This document shows positions 40,208 through 49,658 of a stretch of 64,000 nucleotides of DNA, piece after piece. Both the position numbers and the translations under genes were made by a program. This DNA is from Microbacterium atlanticum (GTDB lineage: Bacteria > Actinomycetota > Actinomycetes > Actinomycetales > Microbacteriaceae), in contig NZ_CP063813.1 in assembly GCF_015277815.1 (NCBI RefSeq), positions 496,001 through 560,000 on the forward strand. The letters are read 5' to 3'. The notes beneath the pieces are model-generated. The model worked only from the letters and a program-made list of their open reading frames with translations. It was not told the DNA's origin and ran no database searches. The number at the start of each line of letters is the position of its first letter. Positions within the stretch are counted from its first letter, which is position 1.

Positions 40208-41740
40208 TCAGTCGTGCTGCGGGAAGCCCAGGTTGATCCCGCCGTGCGACGGGTCGAGCCACCGCGAGGTGACGGCCTTCTCGGCGGTGAAGAACTCGAA
40301 GCCGTGCGGCCCGTACGCCTTCGCGTCGCCGAACAGCGATGCCTTCCAGCCGCCGAAGGAGTGATACGCCACCGGCACCGGGATCGGCACGTTGATGCCG
40401 ATCATGCCGACGGTCGCCTCACGCTGGAAGCGCCGCGCGGCACCGCCGTCGTTGGTGAAGATCGCCGTGCCGTTGCCGTAGCGGCTGGCGTTGATGATCT
40501 GCAGGCCCTCTTCGTAGCCCTCGACGCGCACGACCGACAGCACGGGTCCGAAGATCTCGTCGGTGTACACCGTCGACGAGGTCGGCACGTTGTCGATGAG
40601 GGTCGGTCCGAGCCAGAAGCCGTTCTCGTCTCCGTCGATCTCGACGTCGCGTCCGTCGACCACGACCGAGGCGCCGTCGCTGCCGGCGACGTCGATGTAC
40701 GAGGTCACCTTGTCGCGGTGCTGCCCGGTGATGAGCGGGCCCATGTCGCAGCCGCGGGTGCCGTCGCCGGTCTTGAGCGACTTCATGCGCTCGGCCACCT
40801 TCGATACGAACTCGTCGGCGACGGTGTCGACGGCCAGCACGACCGAGATCGCCATGCAGCGCTCGCCGGCCGAGCCGAAGCCCGCGTTCACGGCGGCGTC
40901 GGCGGCGAGGTCGAGGTCGGCGTCCGGCAGCACCAGCATGTGGTTCTTCGCGCCGCCCAGCGCCTGGACCCGCTTGCCGTGCGAGGTCGCCGTCTCGTAC
41001 ACATACTTCGCGATCGGCGTCGAGCCCACGAATGAGATCGCCCGCACGTCGGGGTGCTCGAGCAGCGCGTCGACGGCCTCCTTGTCGCCGTGCACGACGT
41101 TGAAGACGCCGTCCGGCAGCCCCGCCTCGGTCAGGAGCGAGGCGAGCCAGTTCGCGGCCGACGGATCCTTCTCGGACGGCTTCAGCACCACGGCGTTCCC
41201 CGCGGCCAGCGCGATCGAGAAGAACCACAGCGGCACCATCGCCGGGAAGTTGAAGGGGCTGATGATGCCCACCACGCCCAGCGGCTGTCGGAGCGTGTAG
41301 ACGTCGATGTCGGTCGAGACGTTCTCGGAGTACGCGCCCTTCGTGAGGTGCCCGACGCCGCACGCGAACTCGACGACCTCCATGCCGCGGGCGATCTCGC
41401 CCCGCGCGTCGGCGAGCACCTTGCCGTGCTCCGAGGTGAGGATCTCCGCGAGCTCCTCCTTGCGCGCGTTCAGCAGCTCGCGGAACGCGAACATCACCGC
41501 CTGACGCTTGGCGATCGAGGCGTCGCGCCACTGCGCCCACGCTGCGGAGGCGGCATCCACCACTTCTCCGACGTCGTCGCGCGTCGCGAACCGCACCTGC
41601 TTCTGGACCGTGCCGAGCGCGGGGTTGTACACCGAGCCGGTGCGGTCGGATGCCCCCGCCCACGGCTTGCCGTTCACCCAGTGCTCGAGGACCGTCGTGT
41701 CGGCGCCCACCGCGTCGGTGCGCTCCATCGTGTCCGTCAT
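40208..41740 (-). CDS. mmsA: CoA-acylating (methyl)malonate-semialdehyde dehydrogenase
   Basis: This 510-residue aldehyde dehydrogenase fits the MmsA class: catalytic Cys295 in FGSAGERCMAISV, NAD site FVGSTPIAKYVY, and MmsA-typical SPFNFPAMVPLWFF and PSHGGINLGFPQHD-like ends. It converts malonate semialdehyde (or methylmalonate semialdehyde) with CoA and NAD to acetyl-CoA (or propionyl-CoA) and CO2. Placed last in an operon with an aminotransferase and dihydropyrimidinase, it should finish beta-alanine breakdown. Confidence 0.9.
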   Translation of the reverse strand: MTDTMERTDAVGADTTVLEHWVNGKPWAGASDRTGSVYNPALGTVQKQVRFATRDDVGEVVDAASAAWAQWRDASIAKRQAVMFAFRELLNARKEELAEILTSEHGKVLADARGEIARGMEVVEFACGVGHLTKGAYSENVSTDIDVYTLRQPLGVVGIISPFNFPAMVPLWFFSIALAAGNAVVLKPSEKDPSAANWLASLLTEAGLPDGVFNVVHGDKEAVDALLEHPDVRAISFVGSTPIAKYVYETATSHGKRVQALGGAKNHMLVLPDADLDLAADAAVNAGFGSAGERCMAISVVLAVDTVADEFVSKVAERMKSLKTGDGTRGCDMGPLITGQHRDKVTSYIDVAGSDGASVVVDGRDVEIDGDENGFWLGPTLIDNVPTSSTVYTDEIFGPVLSVVRVEGYEEGLQIINASRYGNGTAIFTNDGGAARRFQREATVGMIGINVPIPVPVAYHSFGGWKASLFGDAKAYGPHGFEFFTAEKAVTSRWLDPSHGGINLGFPQHD

Positions 41741-41807
41741 TGTCGTGTTCCTCCTTCGGAAGCGCCGCAGGCCGTCCCGGTCGGCCGGCCCCGGCGCAGT
41801 GCACGCG

Positions 41808-43124
41808 TCAGAAGAGGTCGCCTTCGACGCTCGTCAGTGCTTCATCGTAGATCGACATGGCTTCCCGCACCTCCGCGTCGGTGACCACGCAGGGCGGCAC
41901 GACGTGGATGCGGTTCTCCGCCGCGAAGGGCAGCAGCCCCCGCGACGTCAGCTCCTTCTTGAGTTTGCCGATGACGTCCGCGCCGACCGGCTGGCGCGTG
42001 TCCTGGTCCACCACGAGGTCGAGCGCCCAGAAGACGCCTTCGCCGCGGACCTCGCCGATGAGCGGATGCCTCTCCGCGAGGTCGCGCAGGCCCGGGCCGA
42101 TCGCCTCCTCGCCGACGCGGCGGGCGTTGGCGACGATGCCCTCCGACTCCATGGCGTCGATCGCGGCGACGATGGACGCGGCGGCCAGCGGATGCCCCGA
42201 ATAGGTGAGCCCGCCGGGGAAGACCCGCTCGTCGAACGTCGCCGAGATCTCGGGCGAGATGATGACGCCGCCGACGGGCACGTACCCCGAGTTCACGCCC
42301 TTGGCGAAGGTGATGAGGTCGGGGACGACGTCGTGGCCCTGGAAGGCGAACCAGCGCCCCGTGCGGCCGAAGCCGGCCATGACCTCGTCGAGGATCAGCA
42401 CGATCCCGTACCGGTCGGCCAGCTCCCGCACGCCGGCGAGGTAGCCGGGTGGGGGGATCATGATGCCGGCGGTGCCGGGCACCGACTCCAGCAGCAGGGC
42501 GGCGATCGTCGACGGCCCCTCGGACTGGATGACGCGCTCGAGGTGATGCAGGGCGCGCTCGCACTCCTCCTCGGGCGTGGTCGCCCAGAACTCGCTGCGA
42601 TAGAGGAACGGGCCGAAGAAGTGCACGTGTCCGCGGGCGTACTGGTTCGGCATCCGTCGCCAGTCGCCGGTCGCGACGATCGCCGCTCCGGTGTTGCCGT
42701 GGTACGAGCGGTAGGTCGACAGGACCGTGTCGCGCCCGGTGTGCAGGCGGGCCATGCGGATGGCGTTCTCGATCGCATCGGCGCCGCCGTTGGTGAAGAA
42801 GACCTTCGCGAAACCCTCCGGCGCCTTGTCGAGGATGCGCTGCGCCGCCTGCCCGCGCTGGAGGTTGGCGGTGGCGGGGCCGATGGTGGCGAGCCGCTCG
42901 GCCTGCTCACGGATGGCGGCGACGACGGCCGGATGCTGGTGGCCGATGTTGACGTTGACCAGCTGGCTCGAGAAGTCGAGCATGCGATTGCCGGCGTGGT
43001 CCCACACCACCGTGCCCTCGCCGCCGGCGATGACGGGGAGGTCCAGGCCTGCCTGCGCGGACCAGGAGTGGAACACGTGCTCGCGGTCGAGCTCCTTCGC
43101 CAGGGCGTCGAGGTCTTCGGTCAT
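41808..43124 (-). CDS. Class III aminotransferase, probable beta-alanine:pyruvate type
   Basis: The protein has 438 residues. PLP Lys275 lies in TFAKGVNSGYVP, Asp246 in LILDEVMAGFGRTG binds the pyridine nitrogen, and FFTNGGADAIENAI is the phosphate-binding region. Omega-aminotransferases of this type convert beta-alanine to malonate semialdehyde. The flanking MmsA gene supplies the next step, and the dihydropyrimidinase and amidase in the same operon supply beta-alanine, so the role is well supported by context. Confidence 0.85.
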   Translation of the reverse strand: MTEDLDALAKELDREHVFHSWSAQAGLDLPVIAGGEGTVVWDHAGNRMLDFSSQLVNVNIGHQHPAVVAAIREQAERLATIGPATANLQRGQAAQRILDKAPEGFAKVFFTNGGADAIENAIRMARLHTGRDTVLSTYRSYHGNTGAAIVATGDWRRMPNQYARGHVHFFGPFLYRSEFWATTPEEECERALHHLERVIQSEGPSTIAALLLESVPGTAGIMIPPPGYLAGVRELADRYGIVLILDEVMAGFGRTGRWFAFQGHDVVPDLITFAKGVNSGYVPVGGVIISPEISATFDERVFPGGLTYSGHPLAAASIVAAIDAMESEGIVANARRVGEEAIGPGLRDLAERHPLIGEVRGEGVFWALDLVVDQDTRQPVGADVIGKLKKELTSRGLLPFAAENRIHVVPPCVVTDAEVREAMSIYDEALTSVEGDLF

Positions 43125-43239
43125 GCCGCCACGTTCCCTTGTCTTCGGCGGTGGGTCAAGGGTGCACGGTGCGACAGAGTGCGCGGACGTCGGGCGCGCC
43201 GGGACTCGTTGTCCGAGCCCGGCGCGCCCGCGGGGTGCG

Positions 43240-44418
43240 CTACTGGCCGCCCTCGGTGAGCGTCACCTCGATCGGCGTGTACTCGCCGCCGACCTCGACG
43301 CCCTCCTCCTCGAGCTCGGCCAGCGCCTGCTCGATGTACTCGTTCGAGTACGCCGACTCGGTCGGCTCGGTGGTGATGAGCTCGAGGTCGTCCTGGTTCT
43401 TGGCCGACAGTGCGCCGGCCACCGTCTTGTCCCACGCCGCCTGGTCGACGAGCCCGAAGTCGGCGCCGGTCCAGATGAGCTTGTTGACCTCGTTCATCAT
43501 CCACTGCTGGTGCACCGGACCCACCGGGAACGCCGCCTCCGCGTTCGAGGCGATGTCGTAGACGATCGACGCCGCCTCCTCGGGGTTGTCGCGGGCGAAG
43601 ATCCAGCCCTTGGTGACGGCCTTGAGGAACCGCACCGCCGCGTCGGCGTACGCCGGGTCGTCCTCGAGACGCTGCGTGTCGGCCCAGATGGCGTCCTGCA
43701 GCATGGCCCCCTCGGTCTCCTCGTACGAGATGACGTCGAAGTCCTCCGGCTGGTACAGCTCCCCGGTCTCGGGGTTCACGACCTCGAGGATCTGCGCCCA
43801 CTCGTTGTACGTCATCGCCTGCGCGGCGTCGACGTCGCGGTCCAGCAGCGCGTTCATCGAGAAGTCCTGCGTCGTGATCGACACCGTCGTCGAGTCGAGG
43901 TCCTCGGCGGCCATCGCCGCGAAGATCTCCCACTCGTTGCCGAAGCCCCACGAGCCGATGCGCTTGCCCTCGAAGTCGGCGACCTCGGTGATGCCGTCGC
44001 CCTTCCACGACACCTGCAGGGTGCCCGACTTCTGGAACACCTGGGCGATGTCGGTCAGCTCGACACCCGTGGCCTCGAGCGTGCCGAGCACTTTGGGAAC
44101 CCACGCGATCGCGAAGTCGACGTCGCCCGCGACCAGCGCGTCCTGCGGCACGATGTCGCCGCCGGAGGGGATGATCTCGACCTCGTCGAAACCCTCCTCC
44201 TCGAAGTAGCCCTGCTCCTGGGCCACGTAGTAGCCCGCGAACTGGGCCTGCGGCAGCCACTGGAGCTGCAGCTTGATCGAGGTGAGCGGCTCGAAGTCCT
44301 CGTCTCCGCCTCCTCCGCCGTCGTCGGTGCCGCCCGATCCGGAACAGGCCGCGAGTGCGAGCGCTGCGACGGTGACGGCGGATGCTGCGGCCAGGCCGCG
44401 TCTGATGCTGTGTGTCAT
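43240..44418 (-). CDS. NMT1/ThiY-like ABC substrate-binding lipoprotein
   Basis: The 392-residue precursor has a signal peptide with lipobox LAA-C25, then a Gly/Asp-rich linker and the NMT1 fold (IKLQLQWLPQAQFAGYYVAQEQGYF). This opening is characteristic of binding proteins for pyrimidine-like ligands (thiamine precursors, hydroxymethylpyrimidine). In this operon a pyrimidine base, dihydropyrimidine or hydantoin is a likely ligand. GAAAGGAA precedes the ATG. Confidence 0.85.
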   Translation of the reverse strand: MTHSIRRGLAAASAVTVAALALAACSGSGGTDDGGGGGDEDFEPLTSIKLQLQWLPQAQFAGYYVAQEQGYFEEEGFDEVEIIPSGGDIVPQDALVAGDVDFAIAWVPKVLGTLEATGVELTDIAQVFQKSGTLQVSWKGDGITEVADFEGKRIGSWGFGNEWEIFAAMAAEDLDSTTVSITTQDFSMNALLDRDVDAAQAMTYNEWAQILEVVNPETGELYQPEDFDVISYEETEGAMLQDAIWADTQRLEDDPAYADAAVRFLKAVTKGWIFARDNPEEAASIVYDIASNAEAAFPVGPVHQQWMMNEVNKLIWTGADFGLVDQAAWDKTVAGALSAKNQDDLELITTEPTESAYSNEYIEQALAELEEEGVEVGGEYTPIEVTLTEGGQ

Positions 44419-44459
44419 GGCGTTCCTTTCGTGTGGTGCTGCACGTGCTCGCCGGCGGG

Positions 44460-45299
44460 CTATCCCGGCGACCGCCTCGTCGCCAGGCGCTCCAGGAGCG
44501 AGGTCACGAGGAAGAACACGAGGCCGATGATGATGCCGCCGAGCACGTAGGCCCACGCCAGCGCCGCCCGCCCGGACTTCGCGTACGTCGCGATGGCCGT
44601 GCCGATGCCGTCGGCGGGACCGCCGAAGTACTCGGCCACGAGCGCCGCGATCACCGCCAGCGAGCTGGCGATGCGCAGGCCGGTCATGAGGTAGGGGAGG
44701 GCGGTCGGCAGCGTCAGCACCCGGAAGGTCTGCCACCCCGATGCGGCCGACGCGCGCAGCAGGTCGCGGTGAACCGGACGCGTCTGGCGGAGGCCGCGCA
44801 GCACGTTGACGAAGACGGGGATGAAGGCCGCGATGGTCGCCACCGCCTGGCGTCCGAACTGGCTGGATGCACCGAACATGGTGTTCAGGATCGGCGTGAT
44901 CGCGACGATCGGGATGACCGCGAGCGCCGACACCAGCGGCGCGAGCATGCCGTCGATCGGCTTCGCCGCGGCGGCCAGCCCCGCGAAGAGGAGCGCGAGG
45001 AGCGAGCCGACCACCAGGCCGATGAGGGCGTTCGTGGCGGTGATCCTCATGTCGTCGAGGATGATCGGGAAGCGGCGCACGAACTCCTCGACGATCGCCA
45101 CGGGGCTCGGGAGCATGCGCGGGGCGGTGCCGATGACGTCGACCCAGAGCGTCCAGACCACGAGGATGAGGACGCCGACGACGACCGGTGCGACCCAGCG
45201 CAGCCATCCGGGCAGGTCGCCCTCGCCCGGCGCGGGGCGCGACGAGCGGCCGCGCTTCGTCGGCGTCTCGAGGATCGTGCCGGCCGCGGCATCCGTCAT
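44460..45299 (-). CDS. ABC transporter permease (SsuC/ThiX-like)
   Basis: The protein has 279 residues with about six spans and the EAA loop 'RASAASGWQTFRVLTLPTALPYLMTGLRI' region (about 175-200) typical of nitrate/sulfonate/taurine/thiamine-precursor permeases. ATG 45299 overlaps the ATPase stop codon (ATGA). With the permease at 46126-47055 it should form the membrane channel. Confidence 0.85.
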   Translation of the reverse strand: MTDAAAGTILETPTKRGRSSRPAPGEGDLPGWLRWVAPVVVGVLILVVWTLWVDVIGTAPRMLPSPVAIVEEFVRRFPIILDDMRITATNALIGLVVGSLLALLFAGLAAAAKPIDGMLAPLVSALAVIPIVAITPILNTMFGASSQFGRQAVATIAAFIPVFVNVLRGLRQTRPVHRDLLRASAASGWQTFRVLTLPTALPYLMTGLRIASSLAVIAALVAEYFGGPADGIGTAIATYAKSGRAALAWAYVLGGIIIGLVFFLVTSLLERLATRRSPG

Positions 45300-46129
45300 G
45301 ATTCGCCTGCCCTGGTGACCGGCGCGCCGTGGAGGGCCTCGCGCACGGCGGTCACGCGGTCGAAGAACTCGGCCGACTCGCGCAGGGCTTCGTCGCGCAC
45401 GTCGCCGAGGGAGGTCGGGATGACATCGGTGATGCGCCCCGGCCGCGGGCTCATGACGACGACGCGGTCGGAGAGGAACACCGCCTCGGGGATGGAGTGC
45501 GTGACGAACACCACGGCGGCGGACGTCTCGGCGGCGATGCGCGTCAGCTCGGACTGCAGGCGCTCGCGCGTCATCTCGTCCAGCGCGCCGAACGGCTCGT
45601 CCATGAGGAGGAGCTTCGGGCGGGCGGCGAGGGCGCGGGCGATCGCCACACGCTGCTGCATGCCGCCGGACAGCTGATCGGGATAGCGGTCGACGAAGTC
45701 GGACAGCCCCACGAGCTCGGCGAGCTCGGCCACCCGGTCGCCGCGTTCGGCCTTGCCGGCGCCGTGGAGCTCCAGCGGCAGCCCGATGTTGGCGCCGACC
45801 GTGCGCCACGGCAGCAGTCCCGCCTGCTGGAACGCGATGCCGTAGTCCTGGTCGATCCGAGCGCGCTTGGCGGGCTTGCCGAAGATCTCGAGCGTGCCGG
45901 TCGTGGCCTGGTCGAGGTCGGCGATCAGGCGGAGCAGTGTCGACTTGCCGCAGCCCGACGGGCCGATGAGCGACACGAACTCGCCCCCGGCGACCTCGAG
46001 GTCGACGTCCGTCAGCGCGACGACCTCGCCGGTTCGGGTCGGGAACACCTTCCCGACGCCGGCGGCGTGGACGGCCCACGTCGCGTCCGATCCCAGGTCG
46101 TGTCCGAGCGCGGCAGCCGGTCGCGTCAT
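45296..46129 (-). CDS. ABC transporter ATP-binding protein (SsuB/ThiZ-like)
   Basis: The protein has 277 residues. Walker A is GPSGCGKST, the Q-loop is FQQAGLLPW, the signature is LSGGMQQRV, Walker B is LLLMDEPFGALDE, and the H-loop is VTHSIPEA. It energises the two flanking permeases. Both gene junctions are ATGA overlaps, so subunits are probably made in fixed ratio. Confidence 0.88.
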   Translation of the reverse strand: MTRPAAALGHDLGSDATWAVHAAGVGKVFPTRTGEVVALTDVDLEVAGGEFVSLIGPSGCGKSTLLRLIADLDQATTGTLEIFGKPAKRARIDQDYGIAFQQAGLLPWRTVGANIGLPLELHGAGKAERGDRVAELAELVGLSDFVDRYPDQLSGGMQQRVAIARALAARPKLLLMDEPFGALDEMTRERLQSELTRIAAETSAAVVFVTHSIPEAVFLSDRVVVMSPRPGRITDVIPTSLGDVRDEALRESAEFFDRVTAVREALHGAPVTRAGES

Positions 46130-47055
46130 GCGGTGGCCTCTCCTCTGCGGTAGTTCGCCAGTCCCAGGCCGATGAGGGCGACGGAGCCGGCGGCGATGAG
46201 GCCGAGGGCGATCGACCCGAACGTCGGCCCCCACGGCGCGGCGGGGTCGGACGAGGCCTGACCGGCGAGCTGGATGAGCATGCGGCCGATGCCGCCGCGC
46301 ATGCCGATGGACACCTCCGCCACGACGGCGCCAAGCACGGCGTTCGCGGCGGCGAGCCGCAGCGCGGGGAGGAGGTGCGGGACGGCGGCCGGCAGCCGCA
46401 GCCGGAAGAGCGTCGACCAGTAGCCCGCCGCGTAGCTGTTCATGAGATCGAGGTGGATGCGGTCGGGTGAGGCGAGCCCTCGCAGCACGCCGACGGCCAC
46501 CGGGAAGAACGCCAGGTACGACGCGATCACCGCCACCGACAGCCACTGCGGCCACGTGCCGCCGCCGCGGTCGATCTGGTTGCCGATCGCGTTCACCACG
46601 GGGGCGAAGGCGATGAGCGGGACGATCTGGCTCACCACGATCCAGGGGAGGAGCCCCCACTCCAGCAGCCGCCAGCGCTGCATCACCAGGCCGAGCACGG
46701 CGCCGACGGCGACGCCGATCAGCCAGCCCACCGCCGCGATGCCCAGGGTCACCAGCGCGGCGCCGGCGACCGACACCCACAGCGGCGGGGTGTCGCCGCC
46801 GCTCGTGGGGGCGAAGAGGCGCGCCAGCATGTCCCACACGTGCGGCATCGCCCGGTCGTGCGTGCGCGGCAGGATCATGACGCCGGATCCGGACTCGCCG
46901 GCGACGGCGCCCACGGTGACGCCTTCGGCAGGCCCTGCGAACTTGTACAGCTCCCACAGCAGCACGACCGCCAGCACGCCCAGCGCACCCCAGCCGGCGG
47001 CGATCCAGCCGCGGAGCTCGCCCTGCCGCCGGCGCGACCAGTCGACGGGCCTCAT
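46126..47055 (-). CDS. ABC transporter permease with large periplasmic insertion
   Basis: The 309-residue permease starts with a basic N-terminus and a first span (about 17-37), then an unusually long extracytoplasmic segment (about 38-85, GSGVMILPRTHDRAMPHVWDM...), then five further spans with the EAA loop region 'MNSYAAGYWSTLFRLRLPAAVPHLL'. It pairs with the permease at 44460-45299. It follows the oxidoreductase gene by 13 bp. Confidence 0.83.
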   Translation of the reverse strand: MRPVDWSRRRQGELRGWIAAGWGALGVLAVVLLWELYKFAGPAEGVTVGAVAGESGSGVMILPRTHDRAMPHVWDMLARLFAPTSGGDTPPLWVSVAGAALVTLGIAAVGWLIGVAVGAVLGLVMQRWRLLEWGLLPWIVVSQIVPLIAFAPVVNAIGNQIDRGGGTWPQWLSVAVIASYLAFFPVAVGVLRGLASPDRIHLDLMNSYAAGYWSTLFRLRLPAAVPHLLPALRLAAANAVLGAVVAEVSIGMRGGIGRMLIQLAGQASSDPAAPWGPTFGSIALGLIAAGSVALIGLGLANYRRGEATA

Positions 47056-47068
47056 GACCGGAGCTGCT

Positions 47069-48085
47069 TCACGACTTGGCCGTCACGTGGGCCTGGAGCG
47101 CCGGGATCACCGTCTCGCCGTAGACGCGGAGGGTCTCCTCCTTGTTGTCGTGCTGCAGGTAGCCGGCGAACTGGGTCACGCCGAGCGCGCGCAGCTGCTC
47201 GAGCTTGGCGATGTGCTCGGACGCCGGGCCGAGGATGCAGAAGCGCTCCACGATCTCGTCGGGCACGAAGTCGACGTGGTCGTTGTCGGCCTTGCCGTGC
47301 GTGTTGTAGTCGTACCCCTTGCGCCCCTCGATGTAGTCCGCGAGCGCATCGGGGATCGCCCCGTGGTGGCCGTACTTCGCGACGATGTCGGCGACGTGGT
47401 TGCCCACCATGCCCCCGAACCACCGGGACTGATCGAGCATGTGCGTGCGGTCGTCGCCGATGTACATCGGCGCGGCGACGCAGAAGGCGAGTTCGTCGGG
47501 GTCGCGGCCGGCGGCGGCCGCGGCATCCTTCACCGTCCTGATCATCCACGCGGCGATGTCGACGTCCGCGAGCTGCAGGATGAAGCCGTCGCCGACCTCG
47601 CCGGCGACCTTGAGCGCCATCGGGCCGTACGCCGCGACCCACACGTCCAGCTGCGAGCCCCGGCTCCACGGGAACTGCAGGGTGGCTCCCCGGTATTCGA
47701 CGGGCCGCGAGTTGGCGAGCTCGCGGATGACGTGGATCGATTCGCGCAGCTCGGCCATCGTCGTCGGCTTGCCGTTGGTGACCCGCACCGCGGAGTCGCC
47801 CCGGCCGATTCCGCAGATCGTGCGGTTGCCGTACATCTCGTTGAGCGTCGCGAAGACGGATGCCGTGACCGTCCAGTCCCGGGTGGCGGGGTTCGTCACG
47901 AACGGGCCGACGGTGACCCGCCGGGTCTCGGCGAGGATCGCCGAGTGGATGACGTAGGGCTCCTGCCACAGCAGATGCGAGTCGAAGGTCCACACGTGGC
48001 TGAACCCGTGCGCCTCGGCGAGCTTCGCGAGCTGCACCGTGCGCGCCGCCGGCGGGTTGGTCTGGAGGACGACACCGAAATCCAT
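47069..48085 (-). CDS. LLM-class F420/flavin-dependent oxidoreductase, TIGR03842-like
   Basis: This 338-residue luciferase-like TIM barrel begins MDFGVVLQTNPPAARTVQLA and has AETRRVTVGPFVTNPATRDW and GIGRGDSAVR, close to a subgroup (TIGR03842) assigned to F420 dependence. Such genes recur beside dihydropyrimidinases and NMT1-type transporters. The cognate reaction is unknown; reduction or ring oxidation of a pyrimidine-like compound is plausible. No classic dihydropyrimidine dehydrogenase lies in the operon, so this enzyme could supply a redox step. Confidence 0.82.
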   Translation of the reverse strand: MDFGVVLQTNPPAARTVQLAKLAEAHGFSHVWTFDSHLLWQEPYVIHSAILAETRRVTVGPFVTNPATRDWTVTASVFATLNEMYGNRTICGIGRGDSAVRVTNGKPTTMAELRESIHVIRELANSRPVEYRGATLQFPWSRGSQLDVWVAAYGPMALKVAGEVGDGFILQLADVDIAAWMIRTVKDAAAAAGRDPDELAFCVAAPMYIGDDRTHMLDQSRWFGGMVGNHVADIVAKYGHHGAIPDALADYIEGRKGYDYNTHGKADNDHVDFVPDEIVERFCILGPASEHIAKLEQLRALGVTQFAGYLQHDNKEETLRVYGETVIPALQAHVTAKS

Positions 48086-48097
48086 TTGCCCGCTCCC

Positions 48098-49540
48098 TCA
48101 GATCAGGTACTGCGACAGACCGCGCTTGAGGAACCGGCCGTCGCCCTTGGCGCCGAGATACTCGCCGCCGTCGACGACGACCTTGCCGCGCGAGATCACC
48201 GTGTCGACGTGCCCGTCGATCTCATAGCCCTCCCAGGCGGAATGGTCCATGTTCATGTGATGCGTGCGTCCCTCGCCGATGCCGATGGAGGTGTGGCCGT
48301 TCGGGTCGTACACCACGATGTCGCCGTCGGCGCCCGGCTGGATCACGCCCTTGCGGCCGTACAGGCCGAACATGCGCGCGGGCGTGGTTGAGGTCAGCTC
48401 GACCCATCGCTCCAGCGTGATCTTGCCGGTGACGACGCCCTGGTACATGAGGTCCATGCGGTGCTCGACCGAGCCGATGCCGTTGGGGATCGCCCGGAAG
48501 TCGTCCAGGCCCAGCTCCTTCTGCCCCTTCATGCAGAACGGGCAGTGGTCGGTGGACACCATCTGGATGTCGTTCGTGCGCAGCGCCTGCCACATGTGGT
48601 GCTGGTGGCCCTCGCCGCGGCTGCGCAGCGGCGTCGAGCACACCCACTTGGCCCCTTCGAACTGCCCCCACTCCTCGCTGAACCCGCCCAGCTGCTCCTC
48701 GAGCGACAGGTACAGGTACTGCGGGCAGGTCTCGCCGAAGACGTTCCAGCCCTGATCGCGGGCCCACGCGAGCTGCTCGACCGCCTGCTTCGCCGACACG
48801 TGCACGACGTACAGCGGGGCGCCGGTGAGGTTCGCCAGCATGATCGCGCGGTGCGTGGCCTCCTCCTCCATCTGCCAGGCGCGGGCGATGCCGTGGTAGT
48901 ACGGCGCCTTCTTGCCGGCGTCGGCCAGCTGCGCGGCCAGCACGTCGATCGCGGGTCCGTTCTCGGCGTGCATCATCGTCAGCAGACCCGTCTCCTGCGA
49001 CACCTGCATGGCCTTCAGCACCTGGGCGTCGTCGGAGTAGAAGACGCCCGGGTAGGCCATGAAGAGCTTGAAGCTCGACACGCCCTCGTCGACGAGGCCG
49101 CGCATCGCGGCGAGCGAGTCGTCGTCGACGCCGCCGATGATCTGGTGGAACCCGTAGTCGATCGCGCAGTTGCCCGCGGCCTTCTCGTGCCACGCGGCCA
49201 GGCCGTCCTGCACGCGCTCGCCGTACCGCTGCACGGCGAAGTCGATGATCGACGTCGTGCCGCCCCACGCCGCGGCGCGGGTGCCGGTCTCGAACGTGTC
49301 CGACGCGCTCGTGCCGCCGAACGGCAGCTCCATGTGAGTGTGGGCGTCGATGCCGCCCGGGATCACGTACTTGCCGGTCGCGTCGATGACGGTGTCGACG
49401 GATGCCGCGACATCCGTCCCCAGCAGCTGCGAGCCTGGCGCCAGCACGGCCGCGATGGTCTCGCCGTCGATGAGCACGTCGGCTTCGCCACGGCCGGTCG
49501 CCGAGACGACCGTCCCGCCCTTGATGAGTGTCGTCGTCAT
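48098..49540 (-). CDS. hydA: Dihydropyrimidinase / D-hydantoinase
   Basis: The protein has 480 residues of amidohydrolase fold. The metal ligands His67 and His69 (IDAHTHMELP), carboxylated Lys158 (SSFKLFMAYPG) and the later MHAENG, VVHVSA and STDHCPF motifs give the binuclear zinc site. It opens 5,6-dihydrouracil or dihydrothymine to N-carbamoyl-beta-amino acids and could also act on 5-substituted hydantoins. Its neighbours (amidase, aminotransferase, MmsA) favour the pyrimidine role. Confidence 0.93.
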   Translation of the reverse strand: MTTTLIKGGTVVSATGRGEADVLIDGETIAAVLAPGSQLLGTDVAASVDTVIDATGKYVIPGGIDAHTHMELPFGGTSASDTFETGTRAAAWGGTTSIIDFAVQRYGERVQDGLAAWHEKAAGNCAIDYGFHQIIGGVDDDSLAAMRGLVDEGVSSFKLFMAYPGVFYSDDAQVLKAMQVSQETGLLTMMHAENGPAIDVLAAQLADAGKKAPYYHGIARAWQMEEEATHRAIMLANLTGAPLYVVHVSAKQAVEQLAWARDQGWNVFGETCPQYLYLSLEEQLGGFSEEWGQFEGAKWVCSTPLRSRGEGHQHHMWQALRTNDIQMVSTDHCPFCMKGQKELGLDDFRAIPNGIGSVEHRMDLMYQGVVTGKITLERWVELTSTTPARMFGLYGRKGVIQPGADGDIVVYDPNGHTSIGIGEGRTHHMNMDHSAWEGYEIDGHVDTVISRGKVVVDGGEYLGAKGDGRFLKRGLSQYLI

Positions 49541-49588
49541 GTCGTGCTCTCTCCGATCTGGGTCGTCCTCGACCCGCGAACCAGGGGA

Positions 49589-49631
49589 TTCCGGCCGAGA
49601 CCGATGGCGTCGCCCCCGGGTTCGGCCGGAA
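49589..49631 (-). promoter_or_regulatory. Intercistronic inverted repeat between amidase and hydA
   Basis: TTCCGGCCGA (49589-49598) and its complement (49622-49631) form a 10-bp stem around a 23-nt loop in the 118-bp gap between the amidase and hydA genes. It may stabilise or attenuate the upstream message. It is too weakly placed to call a terminator. Confidence 0.35.
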
Positions 49632-49658
49632 CCCCCGGGCTCGGCATCCGTCCCCGCC